This document shows positions 61,609 to 64,000 of a stretch of DNA of 64,000 nt, piece by piece. The stretch is from Heyndrickxia acidicola. GTDB lineage: Bacteria > Bacillota > Bacilli > Bacillales > Bacillaceae_C. A program made the position numbers and the translations under genes. The stretch's first letter is position 1. Each line of letters starts with the position of its first letter. Below the pieces are notes generated by a model. The model did no database searches, had not been told where the DNA came from, and worked only from the letters and a program-made list of their open reading frames with translations. The stretch spans positions 570,847 through 634,846 of the forward strand of contig NZ_KV440953.1 of NCBI RefSeq assembly GCF_001636425.1. Direction: 5' to 3'.

Positions 61609-61991
61609 GTATTTTAACGGATGCTTATAACCTTATTTGTGCTCCAAATAATCCAATGGGTTTCCAAGAAAACTTTGTCTTTTTACATTCTGTTCCTGAA
61701 ATCATGGAAGATGATACAAAAAGTGAGGATGCTCCAATCTTGGTAAAAATAACACATCTTCAAAATGCACGTAGCAATTTTGCAAGTAACCATAGTAATT
61801 CCCTTTCAACACAAGTTCAGATACAGGTTTGGTATAACGTTGATGATGCATTAGCAGATTCTTATGATAACCTTCTTAACGACTATATGGAAAACAATAG
61901 TTTTTACTCTACAGATGCAAGCTACATAGCTAAAGATCCAGATGTTGAAAAATTATATTTAACCGCAAAGTTTAGGAAAACAAAATTTTAA
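61605..61991 (+). CDS. Tail terminator-like protein (DUF806-like)
   Basis: A 128-residue protein at the position of the tail terminator, between the gp10-like gene and the major tail gene. The TQVQIQVWYNVDDALADSYDN segment and the short C-terminal KLYLTAKFRKTKF beta strand fit DUF806/tail-completion proteins. Assigned mostly by position. Overlaps the preceding gene by four bases. Confidence 0.78.
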   Translation: MSILTDAYNLICAPNNPMGFQENFVFLHSVPEIMEDDTKSEDAPILVKITHLQNARSNFASNHSNSLSTQVQIQVWYNVDDALADSYDNLLNDYMENNSFYSTDASYIAKDPDVEKLYLTAKFRKTKF

Positions 61992-62017
61992 TTTAAAAAG
62001 AAAAGGATGATTATAAA

Positions 62018-62590
62018 ATGGCAACAGTAGGTTTTGATAAAGTAATTCTAACAGTTTTAGATGAAAATGAAAAAGCAGTTCCAGCAAAACAATTTACTTT
62101 AGATGGTAAGAACAGCAAGAATGGTGTTGTTGAAGCAGCTATTACAGGTCTAGCTCCAACCATGACTAAATCTTATGCTTCAAACATGGCTATTGACGTT
62201 TCTGCAAAAGGTACTGGTGACGTTAAAGTTGATTTATCAGTTTTCAACTTGCCTGATGATTGTATGGCAGCTATTACTGGAATGCAAAAAGTAAATGGAA
62301 TTTATCAAATGGGTAAAGATAACCAAGCACCTTATGTATCTGCTGAATTCATTACTTCAGATGTAGATGGTAACGTACTTCACATTGCACTTCTTAAAGG
62401 AATGTTTGGTGCTCCTGATTCAGATTTGAAATCAAATGATGCTAACGTTCAAACTGCTCAAGATAAAATTTCAGGTGAATTTATTTCTCGTTTCTCAGAT
62501 GGTAATGTATATGGTAAAGCTAATGAAGCAGATACAGACTTCAAAGCTGAAATTTGGGAAACCTTTGTACGTCCAGTTGCGGGTGCATAA
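62018..62590 (+). CDS. Major tail protein, phi13 family
   Basis: A 190-residue tail tube protein. The beta-rich N-terminus VGFDKVILTVLDENEKAV, the GLAPTMTKSYASNMA stretch and the repeated DVKVDLSVFNLPDD strand match the phi13-type major tail family of Firmicute siphophages. AAAAGGATGATTATAAA precedes the ATG. A terminator follows, so this high-demand protein can be made in excess over later tail genes. Confidence 0.9.
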   Translation: MATVGFDKVILTVLDENEKAVPAKQFTLDGKNSKNGVVEAAITGLAPTMTKSYASNMAIDVSAKGTGDVKVDLSVFNLPDDCMAAITGMQKVNGIYQMGKDNQAPYVSAEFITSDVDGNVLHIALLKGMFGAPDSDLKSNDANVQTAQDKISGEFISRFSDGNVYGKANEADTDFKAEIWETFVRPVAGA

Positions 62591-62607
62591 TAACTAATAA
62601 CTCATAA

Positions 62608-62638
62608 GGCTAGGGGAATAATCTCCTAGTCTTTTTTT
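62608..62638 (+). terminator. Terminator after the major tail gene
   Basis: GGCTAGG (62608-62614) pairs with CCTAGTC (62625-62631), one G-T pair, then TTTTTTT. It may be partly read through, since more tail genes follow. Confidence 0.85.
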
Positions 62639-62689
62639 ATGATTTTTACAAAAAAACAACTAAAACTTAAATCGAAGGAGATATGACAA

Positions 62690-63007
62690 ATGTTAAGAAT
62701 TGAATTATTTAATGAAAAAGGCGAAAAAGTAGTACATGAACAACCGTTTATTTCAGGGAGAAGAGTACGTGAAGCCCTTAAAATGCAGGATGAATTTGAA
62801 AGAAATATTGAAATAACACAAACTGAAACACTTGATAAAATGTTAGAATTTGTTGCTGGTTGTTTTGGAGAAAAAGTAACAACTGACGCTATTTTAGACG
62901 GTATTGCTGCGCCTGAACTTATGGATACATTAGCAAAAGTAGTAGCTCAAGTAATGGGAAACGAGGAACAGGGCTTGAAGGAAGTGGCAAAGAAAGCCCA
63001 AAAATAA
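62690..63007 (+). CDS. Tail assembly chaperone, short form (gpG-like)
   Basis: A 105-residue chaperone of the gpG type with GRRVREALKMQDEFERN and LDKMLEFVAGCFGEKVT, which are widely conserved in Firmicute siphophages. GAAGGAGATATGACAA precedes the ATG. It lies between the major tail and tape measure genes. A -1 frameshift near its end gives the long form described in the next entry. Confidence 0.9.
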   Translation: MLRIELFNEKGEKVVHEQPFISGRRVREALKMQDEFERNIEITQTETLDKMLEFVAGCFGEKVTTDAILDGIAAPELMDTLAKVVAQVMGNEEQGLKEVAKKAQK

Positions 63008-63180
63008 CTGCTGGTCAGGCTTTAAAGGACTTGAATAAAATGTATATGGATTTAATTGAGTCAGGTACTATGTCGTTTAACGATATTGATGAAGCCGACT
63101 ATTATGGTCTTATTGATTTATTATCATCAAATGAAAAACAAGACGTTATGACAGGTGCAGAGTTCTTCAAAACTATCTAA
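62690..63180 (+). CDS. Tail assembly chaperone, long form by -1 frameshift (gpGT-like)
   Basis: The short form stops at TAA 63005-63007 right after CCCAAAAA (62997-63004). Shifting -1 on the A run continues the frame as ITAGQALKDLNKMYMDLIES and DIDEADYYGLIDLL to TAA 63178-63180, about 58 further residues. The downstream part has the usual gpT look and has no start codon suited to independent translation. The pairing of short and frame-shifted long form is conserved in tailed phages; the slip site is not the perfect X-XXY-YYZ heptamer, so frequency is uncertain. Confidence 0.8.
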
Positions 63181-63199
63181 GAAAGGAGGAATATAGCAT

Positions 63200-64000
63200 A
63201 TGTCAGAAGGCGTAATTATTCGAGTTGGCTTAGATGGTTCTAAGGTAACTCAAAGTTTAAAAGCCCTAAAAGCAACAGTGGCAGCTAGTACTAGCCAGAT
63301 GAAAGCAGAAATGCAGATATTTAAAAATGCTGGCGATGAGCTAGGTAGTCTATCTGCTAAACATGAAGGATTAACACGTACCATTAAAGCTCAGGATATA
63401 CAAATTGAAAAATTAGTTGAATCATATAAAAAAGCCAAAGAACAGGCAAATGGTAATACTGAAGCTACAATGAAATATGCAAACCAGATTAACAGTGCCA
63501 GAGCAAAGCAGGAATCATTTAAAAAGCAACTACAAGATACTGAAATTGCGATGAATGATTTTAAACGTGGTACTAATGGAATCAGAGACAGTTTATCTCT
63601 TGCTACACGGGAAACTAATGCAATGATTGATAAGTTAACTGCACAAGGTAAGTCATTAAGAGCCAATAAGCAGGAGTATATTGGTCTTAGTGCTCAGATG
63701 AAAGAACGTACTCGACTTATTGATGCAGAAAAATTGAAGCTTCAAGAGTTGATTGATAAAAAAGGTGCAGATAGCCTTGCAACAAAAAATCAACGTGTGG
63801 CTATTTTGGAGTTAGAAGCGGCACAATCAAGCGCACTTTCACGTTATAACACACTTAAACGTGAAGTAGGATCATCTTCAGATTTGAGTCTAGCCTTTAG
63901 ACAGAATATAAATAAACTTCAATCCTCTATATCTAGCATGGGTGATAAAATAACTAATGCTGGACACTCTATGACAATGGCTACATTGGGTATCGGTGCT
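63200..64000 (+). CDS. Tail tape measure protein, N-terminal part
   Basis: The first 267 codons of a long coiled-coil protein that sets tail length; it runs off the right edge. VIIRVGLDGSKVTQSLKALK at the start and the long helical, Lys/Gln/Glu-rich repeats (ALKATVAASTSQMKAEMQIF; QSSISSMGDKITNAGHSM) are typical. AAAGGAGG at 63182-63189 precedes ATG 63200. Directly follows the frameshifted chaperone, as is usual. Confidence 0.92.
   Translation, partial: MSEGVIIRVGLDGSKVTQSLKALKATVAASTSQMKAEMQIFKNAGDELGSLSAKHEGLTRTIKAQDIQIEKLVESYKKAKEQANGNTEATMKYANQINSARAKQESFKKQLQDTEIAMNDFKRGTNGIRDSLSLATRETNAMIDKLTAQGKSLRANKQEYIGLSAQMKERTRLIDAEKLKLQELIDKKGADSLATKNQRVAILELEAAQSSALSRYNTLKREVGSSSDLSLAFRQNINKLQSSISSMGDKITNAGHSMTMATLGIGA

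Larger units (their letters stand above)
40563..64000. mobile_element. Prophage (siphovirus-type), left end and truncated at window edge
   Basis: From the tyrosine integrase at 40670 to the tape measure gene at the right edge, every gene is of phage or unknown accessory type, while everything to the left is core host DNA. The exact left attachment core is not defined, because the right end is outside the window; it should lie between 40563 and 40669. Late genes follow the standard HK97-type order (terminase, portal, protease, capsid, connectors, tail). The region reads AT-richer than the host part by eye. Confidence 0.93.

Overview
This window looks like chromosomal DNA from a spore-forming Bacillaceae species with an integrated siphovirus-type prophage. 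The gene order of the first 40.5 kb follows the dapB-to-pbuX segment of Bacillus subtilis very closely. Bacillithiol synthesis genes, a CotD coat protein, an SspM spore protein and a guanine riboswitch ahead of xpt support that placement. I cannot name the species. The right-hand 23.4 kb (about 40.56 kb to the window end) reads as more AT-rich, by eye only, and is phage DNA that runs off the right edge.

Host part. 1-1011: the 5' end of a membrane protein gene and an array of 157-bp tandem repeats. 1071-6691: tightly packed or overlapping genes ypjD, dapB, mgsA, bshB1, bshA, cca, birA. 7219-9310: the pantothenate genes panB, panC, panD. 9728-15660: dinG, ypmA, ypmB, aspB, dnaD; asnS, which sits between aspB and dnaD in B. 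subtilis, is missing. 15970-17133: nth and ypoC. 17186-21082 (minus strand): recU, then ponA with a very long Gly/Asn/Gln-rich tail. 21195-26206: small Bacillus-type genes (yppC, sspM, yppD, yppE, yppG, a YiiX-like hydrolase, an Hsp20). 26318-36450: the mitomycin repair pair mrfA/mrfB, cotD, ypsA, gpsB, rnpB, an RlmL-type methyltransferase and ypvA. 36857-40562: ypwA and the riboswitch-controlled xpt-pbuX pair. Several families of dispersed intergenic repeats sit between these genes.

Phage part. A tyrosine integrase (40670) directly follows pbuX. The early region (41.7-53 kb) holds an XRE repressor facing a promoter with an internal operator-like palindrome, two helix-turn-helix proteins, a highly structured leader containing a frameshifted small ORF, and a 968-residue protein. 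That protein carries the signatures of single-chain two-barrel RNA polymerases (the YonO / eukaryotic RdRP-like family). It is followed by an AP2/HNH endonuclease, a three-gene cassette with a HEPN-type RNase motif and two small paralogues, and several small secreted or membrane cargo proteins. From 53.5 kb the late module starts: HNH endonuclease, candidate cos site, an inserted HD-GYP gene, terminase subunits, portal, ClpP-like protease, HK97-type capsid, head-tail connectors, major tail protein, a frameshifted tail chaperone pair and the start of the tape measure gene.

The most unusual feature is a compact prophage early region with no recognisable DNA replication or recombination genes that carries its own single-subunit RNA polymerase. 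Such an enzyme could transcribe phage genes independently of the host polymerase. The surrounding large inverted repeats and leader structures are candidates for its control elements.
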